From positions 1 through 64,000 of the forward strand of contig CACCQD010000002.1 in NCBI GenBank assembly GCA_902547925.1: a stretch of 64,000 nt of DNA, written 5' to 3'. Within the stretch, counting starts at the first letter, position 1. Every line of letters starts with the position of its first letter. Below are positions 47,885-56,669 of this stretch, in pieces. This DNA is from an uncultured SAR116 cluster alpha proteobacterium. GTDB taxonomy: Bacteria > Pseudomonadota > Alphaproteobacteria > Puniceispirillales > Puniceispirillaceae. A program made the position numbers and the translations under genes. The notes under the pieces are model-generated. The model was not told where the DNA came from, did not search any database, and worked only from the letters and a program-made list of their open reading frames with translations.

Positions 47885-48646
47885 ATGAATGAAGAATTAG
47901 ATGTTGAAGGTCACCTCATTGAGATTATCGAGGAGGACTCCTACGCTGAGGCCGCGTCGCATCGGATCAGCGACAAAATTACTTCGTATATTCCTCAACT
48001 TTTAGACATTGGCTCGATCAAGCAATTTAAAAACTTATTCTATGGTGAAAGGACAAAGGTTGATGAGACGATCCGGGTGATATCTGATTTCGCTCAAATT
48101 GAAATAGAGATTGTCGGCGAAACAAAATGGATTGTAGTGGACGTTTACATCCCTGAAATACTCGACCGAGTTAACGAAATTTTGGCCGAAGCTGAGTTAG
48201 AGATGCGCCAGACTGGTGAAGATCCGATCAAATTACGCGGTCAAATCCCAGCGCCCAACGACACTGAGTTGACCGTCATGCTCGATGGTCTAGACACGCT
48301 GGCATCACGCTCCTTGAGCGCAATTAACGCCGTGAAAGGCGATGCCCTGTCACGACTAAGGTCGGCAATGGATAAGGAGTTCATCGAACCATTGGATGCA
48401 AAGGAAGCCGGCATCGGAATAACTCGGGTGCACCTAGAAGCGACCGAGGTAATTAAAGTCTTAAGACTGAAGAAACGAATGGACCTTTTAGGGCGCCGTT
48501 TCCAAATCTCTAGTGACGAAGAAAAAGGTCTGATGCCAAAGCTCGAGGAGGAAAAATATATCGAAATTGAAGTAACTGAGAGCCTTGAGTCGGTGAAAGA
48601 AGAGCAAGCAGCAGCCAAAGCTGAAACCGAAGAACCAGAAGAATAG
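47885..48646 (+). CDS. Hypothetical acidic helical protein (253 aa)
   Basis: A 253-residue, strongly acidic protein without signal or membrane segment. The N-terminus is Glu/Asp-rich (MNEELDVEGHLIEIIEED), the middle mixes strands (IEIEIVGETKWIVVDVYIPEIL) with charged helices, and the C-terminus is a Glu/Ala coiled-coil-like tail (SVKEEQAAAKAETEEPEE). GGAG lies eight bases upstream of the ATG. I do not recognise a family. It is AT-richer than its neighbours and follows the aconitase X operon by 129 bp, perhaps as a separate transcript. Confidence 0.6.
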   Translation: MNEELDVEGHLIEIIEEDSYAEAASHRISDKITSYIPQLLDIGSIKQFKNLFYGERTKVDETIRVISDFAQIEIEIVGETKWIVVDVYIPEILDRVNEILAEAELEMRQTGEDPIKLRGQIPAPNDTELTVMLDGLDTLASRSLSAINAVKGDALSRLRSAMDKEFIEPLDAKEAGIGITRVHLEATEVIKVLRLKKRMDLLGRRFQISSDEEKGLMPKLEEEKYIEIEVTESLESVKEEQAAAKAETEEPEE

Positions 48647-49440
48647 AGCGATTTACTACTCGTAAGGGCCACGAGTAAAATCACCTTTCTGGGAAACCAT
48701 GAACAGTGGTTTTTGATCCTCAAACATCTCGTCCCAACTTTCGTAGCCAACTTTTTATGCTATTTTCCCCGTGCCCATCTACAGCGTTTAATGGCATTGT
48801 CTGATATCTCCGGCAAGTAGGGCGCCCGCCTCAATGTTGCATTTGGCATCGGTATTGTTGACCATCGGGCCTGAGCTGTCCTGAACCAGTACCGACCCTC
48901 CCTCACGTCCTGCAACCTGTTGTTCTTGGGCTGTAGTATTAGGATGAAGGCATTAGAGACCCTATGGTCATCATCACCACACACCACATCAACCGAGCAT
49001 TGAGTGGTATCACGTTCATGGGCGTGGCTTCGCATGAAGGCAACCACTGACCCCAAGCAAACAAGTAATTTGCTTCATGGTTTTCATGTAACCGCCACTG
49101 GTTAGATCACGTAAAGTTTTGAGCACTAAATCAGACTTTACACTATGCATGATATTTTAAGGATGAGAAGCAAGATTTGTCGGATAGAGTCAACGCCTGT
49201 GATAGTTAGCCCCATTATTTTTCTCGGCGAGGGTAACATCATGGCACTTTTTGGCGTTTGTTTTGTTAAAAGGTGTGGGCTAAGTTTTGTAAAACAATCC
49301 CAAAGATTGTAATTTGGTCTGCTTGTAGAGGACAGTTTTACAAATCCACGGTGATTGTGCTGTGACGACAGTATATGAGGGTATGCTGGGTGGAGTTCAC
49401 TCCAGATCAGGTCTCCAGATGCCCGCTGAAGAGTAAGCAA
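48647..49440. other. Noncoding or eroded region
   Basis: About 790 bp without a convincing gene. A perfect ACTCGT/ACGAGT hairpin lies about 20 bp after the preceding stop, but lacks a T-run. A minus-strand frame of 98 codons (48760-49056) has no recognisable features, and the codon pattern does not match real neighbours. The right part, 49100-49400, is AT-rich and may contain the promoter of the following operon. Confidence 0.4.
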
Positions 49441-50070
49441 ATGCAGGAACCATTCGACAGGACAACATGGGCAAACAAGCTGGAAACCGGCTTAGAAGCT
49501 ATCACTTTTCTTGAAATCAATGATCCGAACAATGTTATAAATGAGGCAGTTGACAGCCTTTTTGCGAATATGGCGGAAAACGAGAGCGCCTGTGAGGCGA
49601 TCATTGAGAACATCAGCAATGACGAATACCGGAATGTCGCGCTGGCACGGCTACGCTTTAAGAAGGTTGAGCGGTTTGCCGCGGTGTTACCGCATGAATT
49701 CATTTATCCCCGCGAAGATGAAGATGACATCGCATCATCCGATGAGTTTGATAGCAGGGTATTTCAGCTCTGGGCCAATGTGAACAGAAGCCTGCTTGGA
49801 TTGGAAGAGGCTCTAGCCTGCCTACCAGAGGATATTGCAGCCGCGATCAGGCAGCGTGTCGAACTACCCGATTTTTCCGCAGAATTCGATGCGTGGATGT
49901 ATACAGCAAATGAAGAACTTCGCGCCAGAGTGGATGAGGACAGAAAGCATGTCGACATTGATGATACGATTTCCAACGCCGTTCAGAGCGGCGCTGTCAG
50001 CTCGATCATTTTTCTGCTCGTTGCGGCGGCCCTATTGGCACCACTGGTCAGCATGTGTACACAGGAATAA
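49441..50070 (+). CDS. Hypothetical tail-anchored membrane protein (209 aa)
   Basis: A 209-residue protein: a hydrophilic, helical, acidic cytoplasmic part (about 1-170) and a single C-terminal membrane helix SSIIFLLVAAALLAPLVSM near 184-202 with a very short tail, i.e. a tail-anchored topology. I see no known domain. The ATG at 49441 is preferred over 49375. It is followed 24 bp later by a methyltransferase gene on the same strand, which in turn abuts a DUF1330 gene, suggesting a small operon whose role is unknown. Confidence 0.6.
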   Translation: MQEPFDRTTWANKLETGLEAITFLEINDPNNVINEAVDSLFANMAENESACEAIIENISNDEYRNVALARLRFKKVERFAAVLPHEFIYPREDEDDIASSDEFDSRVFQLWANVNRSLLGLEEALACLPEDIAAAIRQRVELPDFSAEFDAWMYTANEELRARVDEDRKHVDIDDTISNAVQSGAVSSIIFLLVAAALLAPLVSMCTQE

Positions 50071-50094
50071 TCCCCTTTAGCCGAAAATGCAGTG

Positions 50095-50691
50095 ATGACA
50101 GATAATCAAACGCTCAATGTCTATAATGAAAATGTTGATACCTACCGACAACTGGTCGACAAGCTGCCAGAGCTGGAATCGATTACCCACTTCACCAGCC
50201 TGCTTTCTCCGGGTGCGTTAATCCTCGATCTTGGATGCGGTGTCGGCAACGCCGCGGCGCAGATGCGTGATCAGGAGTTTCAACTTGTTTGTGTCGATGG
50301 CTCACCGGAAATGGTTAAGGCAGCGAATGACACCTTTTCGCTGAATGCCAAAACAGCGTTATTCAGCGATCTCGATGCAGTTGCCCTATATGACGGGGTC
50401 TGGGCCAATTTCAGTCTATTGCATGCTGCCAAGGTGGATTTTCCAACACATTTGCAAGCGGTCCACACTGCTCTCAAACCGGGTGGTTTGTTCTTCATCT
50501 CGCTGAAGACTGGCGCCGGCGAAAAGCGCGACCAGTTGGGTAGATTCTATGCCTATTATCAGGAAGATGAGCTGGAAAAATTACTTCTGGAAACTGGCTT
50601 CACGCCTAAACACACACACCGTGGTGCGTTGCGTGGCATGGCCGGTGATGTTGAGGATTGGTTCGGCATCCTGAGCTGGAAAGAGACATGA
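50095..50691 (+). CDS. Class I SAM-dependent methyltransferase
   Basis: A 198-residue small methyltransferase. The SAM motif I is ILDLGCGVGNAAAQM near 43-57, motif II acidic residue is in LVCVDGSPEMV, and motif post-I/IV is YDGVWANFSLLHA. The C-terminal part KPGGLFFISLKTGAGE with the following FYAYYQEDELEKLL resembles UbiE/Tam-like small-molecule methyltransferases. The substrate is unknown. It ends exactly where the DUF1330 gene begins (TGA directly followed by ATG), so the two are very likely co-translated. Confidence 0.85.
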   Translation: MTDNQTLNVYNENVDTYRQLVDKLPELESITHFTSLLSPGALILDLGCGVGNAAAQMRDQEFQLVCVDGSPEMVKAANDTFSLNAKTALFSDLDAVALYDGVWANFSLLHAAKVDFPTHLQAVHTALKPGGLFFISLKTGAGEKRDQLGRFYAYYQEDELEKLLLETGFTPKHTHRGALRGMAGDVEDWFGILSWKET

Positions 50692-50985
50692 ATGACGGCC
50701 AAAGTTCTCTGGATTTCAAGCTATTCACGCATCTCACATCCAGACAAGCTGCAGGCCTATGCCGCGCTGGCCCTTCCGGCAATCAAAGCTGCGGGTGGCC
50801 GGATACTGGCACGTGGCTTCCCTTTACATACCTATGAGCAGGGACAATTGGAGCGTGTCGTTGTCATGGAATTTGACAGCCTCGAAGCTGCGCGCAGCAT
50901 GCATGACGGAGCAGACTATCAAGACGCACTGGCAGCGCTGGCCGATGGTGCGGAACGCGATATCAGGATCATTGAAACTGTCTGA
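50692..50985 (+). CDS. DUF1330 family protein (paralog of 45795-46085)
   Basis: A 97-residue DUF1330 protein, beginning WISSYSRISHPDKLQAYAAL and ending FDSLEAARSMHDGADYQDAL ... RDIRIIET. It is clearly paralogous to the 45.8-kb copy: blocks such as YAAL, PAI, AAGG, LARG, EFDSLEA, LAAL and RDIRIIE are shared in the same order. The start codon follows the methyltransferase stop without a gap. Different operon partners for the two copies suggest specialised roles. Confidence 0.85.
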   Translation: MTAKVLWISSYSRISHPDKLQAYAALALPAIKAAGGRILARGFPLHTYEQGQLERVVVMEFDSLEAARSMHDGADYQDALAALADGAERDIRIIETV

Positions 50986-51103
50986 TGGAATGAACGCCAT
51001 ACTCTCGGTACAATTCACACTCCCAGAATACCAAGGTGTGACACTTGCCTCCTATTGCAAAGTAACGCACGGCCATCACAAAAACACATCGGAGGTCCAG
51101 CTC

Positions 51104-51934
51104 ATGAAGTCGATTTTGATAACTGGTTGTTCGAGTGGCATCGGCCTTGATTCCGCGCTTGCCTTTCACGATGCAGGCTGGCTGGTAATCGCCAGTTGCC
51201 GCAAGGAAGCGGACTGTGAGATGATGCGGAGCAGGTACGGCATGCAAAGTGTGCGAATCGATTATGAAGATGAGCCAAGCATCCGCGCGGGCTTTGAAGC
51301 CTCGCTCGAGATCACAGGCGGAGAACTTGATGTGCTATTCAACAACGGTGCCTATGCCATCCCTGCCCTTGTTGAGGATCTGCCAACAGATGCGCTGCGT
51401 GCCATTTTCGAGGCAAATTTCTTTGGCTGGCACAGTTTGACACGGCTTGCCATCTCTCAGATGCGCCAGCAAAAGGAGGGCCGCATCATCCAGAATTCGT
51501 CTGTGCTTGGCTTTGCCCCCTTGAAGTTCAGGGGCGCTTACATTGCAACGAAATTCGCGCTTGAGGGCTTAACAGATACAATGCGACTTGAGCTATATCG
51601 GACGAATATTCAATTGATCCTAATCGAGCCTGGCCCAATTCGAACCAAAATTAGGGAAAATGCCTATGCGCAATTCAAACACTGGATTAACTGGAGAGAA
51701 ACAGCGCGAAAATCATGGTATGAAAACGTCGTGATCCCACGCCTGTCTGCCATTAACCCGCCGCGTGAAACTTTTGAATTGATGCCAGATGCCGTCACAA
51801 AAGCGGTGATGCACGCCGCCACCGCACTCCACCCCAAATTGCGGTACCGTGTGACCACTGGCACTACCTTAATGATGATTTTTAGGCGCATTCTCAGCTC
51901 ACGCGCTTATGACAGGCTGGCGCGACGGCTATGA
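51104..51934 (+). CDS. Short-chain dehydrogenase/reductase
   Basis: A 276-residue classical SDR. The NAD(P) loop is ILITGCSSGIGLDSALAF at the N-terminus, the stabilising motif is FNNGAYAIPAL, and the catalytic Ser/Tyr/Lys are in IQNSSVLGFAPL and AYIATKFALEG (YxxxK). After the core, a helix-rich C-terminus (KHWINWRETARKSWYENV ... FRRILSSRAYDRLARRL) is typical of the YbbO/SDR-type oxidoreductases acting on lipids or retinal-like substrates. GGAGG lies nine bases upstream of the ATG at 51104; upstream codons in this frame overlap the DUF1330 gene and are not coding. Confidence 0.9.
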   Translation: MKSILITGCSSGIGLDSALAFHDAGWLVIASCRKEADCEMMRSRYGMQSVRIDYEDEPSIRAGFEASLEITGGELDVLFNNGAYAIPALVEDLPTDALRAIFEANFFGWHSLTRLAISQMRQQKEGRIIQNSSVLGFAPLKFRGAYIATKFALEGLTDTMRLELYRTNIQLILIEPGPIRTKIRENAYAQFKHWINWRETARKSWYENVVIPRLSAINPPRETFELMPDAVTKAVMHAATALHPKLRYRVTTGTTLMMIFRRILSSRAYDRLARRL

Positions 51935-52084
51935 TCTTATTAACAAAATGCAGGCAATGCCTGACCAACGGCATAGCGCAAGCTGATCGCCTTTGTCCAT
52001 GCGTCTGCGACATGACGCGGTGTGGATAATGGACTCATCCGTAGTGTTTCATTGACCCCTGCCTTGGCAGGAAAGGACAAAGGC

Positions 52085-52668
52085 ATGTTTAGCCTTGGGT
52101 TGCTAACGGTTGCCCCTGCCATCTTGTCACTTTTTATTGGCTTAAAAACGACAATGACGCTTTTACTTTTTCCCTCGGTTGTACTGGCGGCAACATTTGG
52201 ATGCTGATGCGCTGTCTGGCTATTCTTCGTGCCAGCCAACGTTGCCGTCTAACTTAGAGCGAAGCTTTACGTAAAGTTACGGCTGCAATTGACAGAGGCG
52301 ATGCTCGGGCTTTTGCTGATGCTATATGCCATTGCCGGCCTGAAACGGTTATACCCCAAATTTCAAAAAACCAATGAACGACCAATAGGTGTGTTCTGCG
52401 GCGGGGTAAATGGCGTCTTGACTAGATTGACTGGCTCATTTGTGCTCCACAAATGATCTTTTGGCAGGCACGCCAGCTTAATTGAGAGCAGTTTGTTCAG
52501 ACCTTGAGGATTTTATTTACCCTTTCAACGCCGACACTGAGACTCGCTTTGCGGCGCTATGGCAAACTGACACCCTTTCTTGGATTGTTATCGGGACTAT
52601 GGGTGCCGCCTGTAGTGGTTGGAATGATCATTGGCAGCAGCATACGGCATTTACTGACGGCGATGTAA
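52085..52668 (+). pseudogene. TauE/SafE-family permease remnant
   Basis: Fragments of a sulfite/sulfonate-exporter-type membrane protein are visible in at least three frames. At 52085-52207 reads FSLGLLTVAPAILSLFIGLKTTMTLLLFPSVV (with GC then stop). At about 52280-52456 reads LTEAMLGLLLMLYAIAGLKRLYP ... GVFCGGVNGVLTRLTGSF. At about 52490-52668 reads VQTLRILFTLSTPTLRLAL ... LGLLSGLWVPPVVVGMIIGSSI. These are the internally duplicated halves of TauE/SafE. Frameshifts between fragments and a missing N-terminus show it is not functional. TauE/SafE is an inference from helix order and the GLxxGVxGxLTG-like loop. Confidence 0.6.
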
Positions 52669-52874
52669 TTTTGACTAGTCCCTTTAGCCCGCATGCTGGG
52701 TCTTTGACTTGCCATACTTACCAGCGCAATCTTTTAACCAGCCTGTCTCGCCGACTCACAAAACGGCCAGAGTGCTGCATTTTTTGCACGTCAATATCAA
52801 AAATTAAGCACTAGTGCGCAGCGTCCAAGGCTTTAACGTGCGTGGTGCGGTGTGAAACAGAGATTTAAATATTG

Positions 52875-53240
52875 ATGATAAAGCGACATTACAAGAAAGG
52901 TGAAGCGGTCTTTCGCGTGGGTGAATCATCCAGCGCTGTGTTCTTATTGATTTCGGGTGAGGTGGGCCTGTTTTTCCCAACTGACCTCTCAAAACCCTAC
53001 ATGTTCATCAAAGAGTCTGAGACTTTTGGCGAAATGGGCCTGATCGAGGGTGAACTCAGAAACGCGCGGGCAACCTGCCTTACAGATTGCTTAGTTGTCC
53101 ATATTGAGCGATCGGATTTTGACGCTAAATACGACAGTGCCGATCCTTTGATCAGAGCATTGGTGAGATCGCTGAGTAGCCGCTTACGTGACGCTAACAG
53201 AAAACTGAGCACTCAGCAACGCTTCGCCGTTGCATCGTAA
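52875..53240 (+). CDS. Cyclic nucleotide-binding-domain protein
   Basis: A 121-residue protein consisting of one cNMP-binding (CAP-type) beta-barrel: YKKGEAVFRVGESSSAVFLLISGEVGLFF, the phosphate-binding cassette FGEMGLIEGELRNARATCL and a terminal helix VRSLSSRLRDANRKL. No helix-turn-helix or enzyme domain is attached, so it is a stand-alone sensor rather than a CRP/FNR regulator. The cassette lacks an obvious Arg-Ser pair at the exact cAMP position, so the ligand is uncertain. It follows the TauE remnant and is convergent with a hydrolase gene. Confidence 0.8.
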   Translation: MIKRHYKKGEAVFRVGESSSAVFLLISGEVGLFFPTDLSKPYMFIKESETFGEMGLIEGELRNARATCLTDCLVVHIERSDFDAKYDSADPLIRALVRSLSSRLRDANRKLSTQQRFAVAS

Positions 53241-53259
53241 AAAGGGCGGTCAAGATTAG

Positions 53260-54180
53260 CTATTCATCCGCCGGCCAGACACCGCGACCAAGGTTGTAAA
53301 GCGCGCTTATAATCCGAGCAAAACTCTGTTTAGCCAGCGGTACCGAATGGCGCGCTCTCAAATAACCGTGCACCAACCCTTGCTCGTTGATCCACCGTGA
53401 CCTGCCCCCAGCATTCGCAATATGCCTACAATAGTTTTGACCATCATCACTTAGCGGGTCAAATTCAGCGGTAACCACAATCGTTGATGGCAAACCTGAG
53501 AAATCCAGATCCATTAACGGCGCATAGGTTGGGTCACCTGTTGGTGGCTTGCACAAAACCCTGACTTTTTCATAAAACATCACATTATCACGTGACAACA
53601 TGGGCGCGTCGGCATGACGGAGATAACTTCCAGTGTTAGGATCACCGCCAAGCGCCGGATAGATCAATAACTGACCTGTGATCTGGGTCACTGCTCCACG
53701 TAGCGTGTGTGTTACCGCTGCTGCCAGATTGCCACCGGCGCTATCACCGCACAGTAAAAGTGGCTGCCTGCTCATGTTAAAGACATGCCGGGTGGCAATC
53801 ATTGCATCACTATACATCGCTGGATGCCGATTTTCAGGCGCCAGACGGTAATCAACTGCAATCACATCATAGCCGGTGCCTGCGCAAATTTCAGCGCAGA
53901 CATCATCATGGCTGTCCAATCCCCCCACGACAAAACCACCACCATGAAAATAGACAATAGTCGCACTGCCACCACCAACACTATAATGGCGAAGTCCGAC
54001 AGCGCCCGTCCTGCTGTTAACAACCTTTATGTGGTCAGGTCGACCCGCGTTAAAGGTCTGGCACATTGCATCATAGGCACGCCGCTGCTCAGCAATTGAT
54101 AGCTCTACCCCGGGATAATGGCGTGTTGTAGCGCGGATGAACTGCCACATCGCCGGATCAATCAAATCGCTATAATCCAT
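53260..54180 (-). CDS. Alpha/beta hydrolase, hormone-sensitive lipase (HSL) family
   Basis: A 306-residue esterase/lipase of the HSL family. The oxyanion-hole motif is YFHGGGFVVGG, the nucleophile elbow is LCGDSAGGNLAAAV, the catalytic Asp is in TAEFDPLSDDGQ and the His in QGLVHGYLRA. All are present and in order. These enzymes hydrolyse short-chain esters. The ATG at 54180 with GAGAG upstream is preferred over an ATG ten codons earlier. The gene stands alone and is divergent from an EamA transporter. Confidence 0.88.
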   Translation of the reverse strand: MDYSDLIDPAMWQFIRATTRHYPGVELSIAEQRRAYDAMCQTFNAGRPDHIKVVNSRTGAVGLRHYSVGGGSATIVYFHGGGFVVGGLDSHDDVCAEICAGTGYDVIAVDYRLAPENRHPAMYSDAMIATRHVFNMSRQPLLLCGDSAGGNLAAAVTHTLRGAVTQITGQLLIYPALGGDPNTGSYLRHADAPMLSRDNVMFYEKVRVLCKPPTGDPTYAPLMDLDFSGLPSTIVVTAEFDPLSDDGQNYCRHIANAGGRSRWINEQGLVHGYLRARHSVPLAKQSFARIISALYNLGRGVWPADE

Positions 54181-54436
54181 TACTCTCTCGTTTGGTTGAT
54201 GACACGACAAATAGTTTTTGCACTGTCAATGCAAATACCAGTGTAGCGGCAAAACCGGAGCAAGATCAGGTCTTTATCTTTTTCAATATGCTTTTAAAGA
54301 TAAATTAAGGTTGAAGATAAAATAGGTTCAAGGGCAAAATCCGGCAACAAATAGGTTTAGATCATAGATACACTGTAAGCTGCAGGGTTCATCAACCTTG
54401 GCTGACCATTATTCAACTAGGTCGAGGCAAAAAACA

Positions 54437-55354
54437 ATGTTCAATAATCTCTCACCTGGCAGTCGCGGTGCGGTTCTGCTTGTTACCGGAATTTCGATTT
54501 TTGGGTTTTCCGACAATTTGACTCTTTTGGTTTCCGATCATGCGGGTGTCGGTCAATTCCATTTCAGCCGCTCGTTATTTGCAATGATCATGGTCACATT
54601 GTTGGGCCGATTATGGGGCTTAGATGTCGTTCCACGTTTTTGGAAGCCGGTACTGGCGAGAACCGCCTTCATGGTCGCATCAATGTTGCTTTATTTTGGT
54701 GTGATGCCAATGATGCCTATAGCCGAAGCGGGGGCTGGCCTTTTCACATCACCCATTTTTGTTCTGTTATTCTCGACTATCCTTTTCAAGGAGCGCATCG
54801 GTTGGCGGCGCATTCTTGCGGTAATAATCGGCAGCGCGGGTGTTTTGTTGGTATTGCGTCCCGGCAGCGAGGGGTTCACAGTCTATCACCTGCTACCAGT
54901 AGTCGCTGGCGCTTCCTATGCCATGGGATCGCTGATCACCTATCGCCATCTTCGCGAGGAGAGTCCACTTGCGATCCTGATGAGTTTCATCGTTAGCATC
55001 GGGATAGTTGGCGCATTTGCCGCAACCGGATTGACACTGTTTCCTGTTTCTACTGAACTGCAACAACAGGCACCTTTTTTGTTCTCTGGTTGGCGGAGCG
55101 TTGATGGGATATTCTGGGCTTGGATCGCGATAATTGCCACAGGAGCGTCTGTCGCATTATCACTTATGACACGCGCATATCAACTTACAAAGACAAGTTA
55201 CGCTGCGATCTATGAATATGCCTATCTGCTTTCAGTCGGATTTTTTGGGTGGTTGTTCTGGGACATTATTCCAGACATGGTCAGCATTGCCGGGATCGCT
55301 CTCATCATCATGGCTGGGGTCGTCATAGTGCTGGCGCAAAGCCGGAGTGAATAG
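54437..55354 (+). CDS. DMT-superfamily (EamA) permease
   Basis: A 305-residue membrane protein with ten hydrophobic helices in two EamA repeats. The first repeat has GISIFGFSDNLTLLVSDHAG and FSRSLFAMIMVTLLGRLWG; the second begins near 150 (VYHLLPVVAGASYAMGSLITYRHL), with ALSLMTRAYQLTKTSYAAIYEYAYLL near the end. EamA proteins export amino acids or other metabolites. GAGG lies upstream of the ATG at 54437; a TTG at 54398 is the alternative. Substrate unknown. Confidence 0.87.
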   Translation: MFNNLSPGSRGAVLLVTGISIFGFSDNLTLLVSDHAGVGQFHFSRSLFAMIMVTLLGRLWGLDVVPRFWKPVLARTAFMVASMLLYFGVMPMMPIAEAGAGLFTSPIFVLLFSTILFKERIGWRRILAVIIGSAGVLLVLRPGSEGFTVYHLLPVVAGASYAMGSLITYRHLREESPLAILMSFIVSIGIVGAFAATGLTLFPVSTELQQQAPFLFSGWRSVDGIFWAWIAIIATGASVALSLMTRAYQLTKTSYAAIYEYAYLLSVGFFGWLFWDIIPDMVSIAGIALIIMAGVVIVLAQSRSE

Positions 55355-55555
55355 CCAATCTGACCGAAGGGTCACAAACCAACAGCGAGAAAGGCACTGG
55401 CATCCTGTTCAGGTGACGAGCCTCGAATCGAGCGATTGGCATAATCACTAAGGGTGATACTGTTGATCTTTATAAATTCTAAATTAGATGTACCGCGTGA
55501 TGTCTGTCTGCAAACATGAAGTTGAAACGCCAGAGCAAAAAAGGGAGTTATCTAG

Positions 55556-55906
55556 ATGCAAACCTACATATTAATGGGCAAGACAAGCCAGAGTTTTGCC
55601 ACCGCGATGCTGAACAAGCCGCAGAACAGGCGTGAATCCGTCCAACCAATGCTCGAAGCCTTCGGCGTGGAAGAGGTCGCATTCATGTTCACAAACAACC
55701 CCGAATATAATTTTGTCGCCATCATGAAGGCTGAGAGCGATGAAGTCTGTGAAGCCTTGGTCAATGTTGTCTATGCAACGGATAATTTTACAAAATTCGT
55801 CTGGAATCGTGCCTTTGATGCCGAGAACTACCAAAAGGTTTTTGAGCTTGGTCAACAGAACATGGCCAGCTACGTTTCCTCACTAAAAGAAGCGGGATTG
55901 AGCTAA
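55556..55906 (+). CDS. GYD-like small protein (116 aa)
   Basis: A 116-residue protein resembling GYD/dimeric alpha-beta barrel proteins: an N-terminal YILMGKTSQSF strand-turn, a helix NRRESVQPMLEAFGVEEV, VAFMFTNNPEYNFVAIMKAESDEVCEAL (the E/D-Y-NFVAI core typical of GYD domains) and a C-terminal helix. GGGAG lies nine bases upstream. It is immediately followed (TAA then ATG) by an 84-residue gene, a tight two-gene pair of unknown function. Confidence 0.65.
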   Translation: MQTYILMGKTSQSFATAMLNKPQNRRESVQPMLEAFGVEEVAFMFTNNPEYNFVAIMKAESDEVCEALVNVVYATDNFTKFVWNRAFDAENYQKVFELGQQNMASYVSSLKEAGLS

Positions 55907-56161
55907 ATGTATGGACGCACCATCTCATTCACATTGTTGGCACCATCGCTATGGGCGGTGCTTGAGACCATTGCAAAGACCACCTCAACCCCGGACATGA
56001 CGCGCTACGCATTCAAGACGGGCGATAACAGCGGAGTCATCATTGAGATCTTTGCCGACAAGGAAATGGCTGGCAGCCAGTTGGATATCCTGAGAGCCGT
56101 TCAGAGCCTGAACGAGCAGGCCATGGCGAAAGTGACCGTGGTTGAGGGGTATTCCGTCTGA
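55907..56161 (+). CDS. Small hypothetical protein (84 aa), paired with GYD-like gene
   Basis: An 84-residue protein starting directly after the stop of the GYD-like gene with no gap. It is mixed alpha/beta (ISFTLLAPSLWAVLETIA, GVIIEIFADKEMAGSQLDIL, AKVTVVEGYSV), compatible with another ferredoxin-like/dimeric-barrel fold, but no family is recognised. It is convergent with cueR. The two proteins may form a hetero-oligomer, which is inference from their coupling. Confidence 0.6.
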   Translation: MYGRTISFTLLAPSLWAVLETIAKTTSTPDMTRYAFKTGDNSGVIIEIFADKEMAGSQLDILRAVQSLNEQAMAKVTVVEGYSV

Positions 56162-56209
56162 CCAAATTTCGGCGCACCATTGCCCCTTTTCACCGGCGGG
56201 GATAAACGT

Positions 56210-56599
56210 CTAGCTCTTCGCCAACCCATCGATGATCGGGCAATTCGGGCGGTCATCGCCATCACATGCGTTGGCAAGGGTCTGCAGCTCTTGCTTTAGT
56301 TTCTGCAGTTCAGCCAGCTTGGCGTCGATGTCGTCAAGCTTGTTCAATGTGATCTTTTTCACCTCTCTGCTTGGCCGGTTTTTATTTTCATATAATCCAA
56401 GCAGCTCCCTGCATTCCTCAATCGAAAAATTGAATCGGCGCGCGGTGCCCACAAATTTTAATTTTGCAACATCCGTCTCGGCATATTTGCGATACCCCGT
56501 CTCCTCAGAAATCTGCGGTGTGACAAGCCGTATATTGGCGTAATAGCGCAGAGTTTTGACGGTTAGACCGGCAGCTGACGCGGCTTCCCCAATTTTCAT
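56210..56599 (-). CDS. cueR: MerR-family copper-responsive regulator (CueR-like)
   Basis: A 129-residue MerR regulator. The winged helix reads MKIGEAASAAGLTVKTLRYYANIRLVTP ... ETGYRKYAETDVAKL. A long dimerisation helix follows (LAELQKLKQELQTLANAC), and the C-terminal metal loop ACDGDDRPNCPII has the two Cys residues spaced as in CueR, which bind Cu(I). It lies divergent from the DUF4396-multicopper oxidase genes and next to a 19-bp-spacer promoter. The ATG at 56599 has AAGGAG upstream and a normal CueR N-terminus; 56620 is an alternative. Confidence 0.88.
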   Translation of the reverse strand: MKIGEAASAAGLTVKTLRYYANIRLVTPQISEETGYRKYAETDVAKLKFVGTARRFNFSIEECRELLGLYENKNRPSREVKKITLNKLDDIDAKLAELQKLKQELQTLANACDGDDRPNCPIIDGLAKS

Positions 56600-56619
56600 A
56601 ATAACTGTGCTCCTTGTCA

Positions 56620-56650
56620 TTGACTCTCCCCTTAGGGGAAGGGTTATCTC
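56620..56650 (+). promoter_or_regulatory. CueR-type promoter with 19-bp spacer
   Basis: TTGACT (-35, 56620-56625) and TATCTC (-10, 56645-56650) are separated by exactly 19 bp containing the dyad CTCCCCTTAGGGGAAG. This is the MerR-family arrangement, and the spacer closely resembles known copA/CueR operators (TCCCCTT...GGAAGG). It drives the DUF4396-multicopper oxidase pair and overlaps the upstream region of cueR, so autoregulation is likely. Confidence 0.88.
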
Positions 56651-56669
56651 CGTAGCATAAGAGGTGAAA

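Noticed and set aside
48760-49056. Minus-strand frame of 98 codons in the 48.6-49.4 kb gap
   Set aside because: No domain, no ribosome binding site and a composition unlike neighbouring genes; left as noncoding.
49138-49440. Minus-strand frame of 100 codons before the tail-anchored protein gene
   Set aside because: It begins at the start of the plus-strand gene and lacks ribosome binding and coding character.
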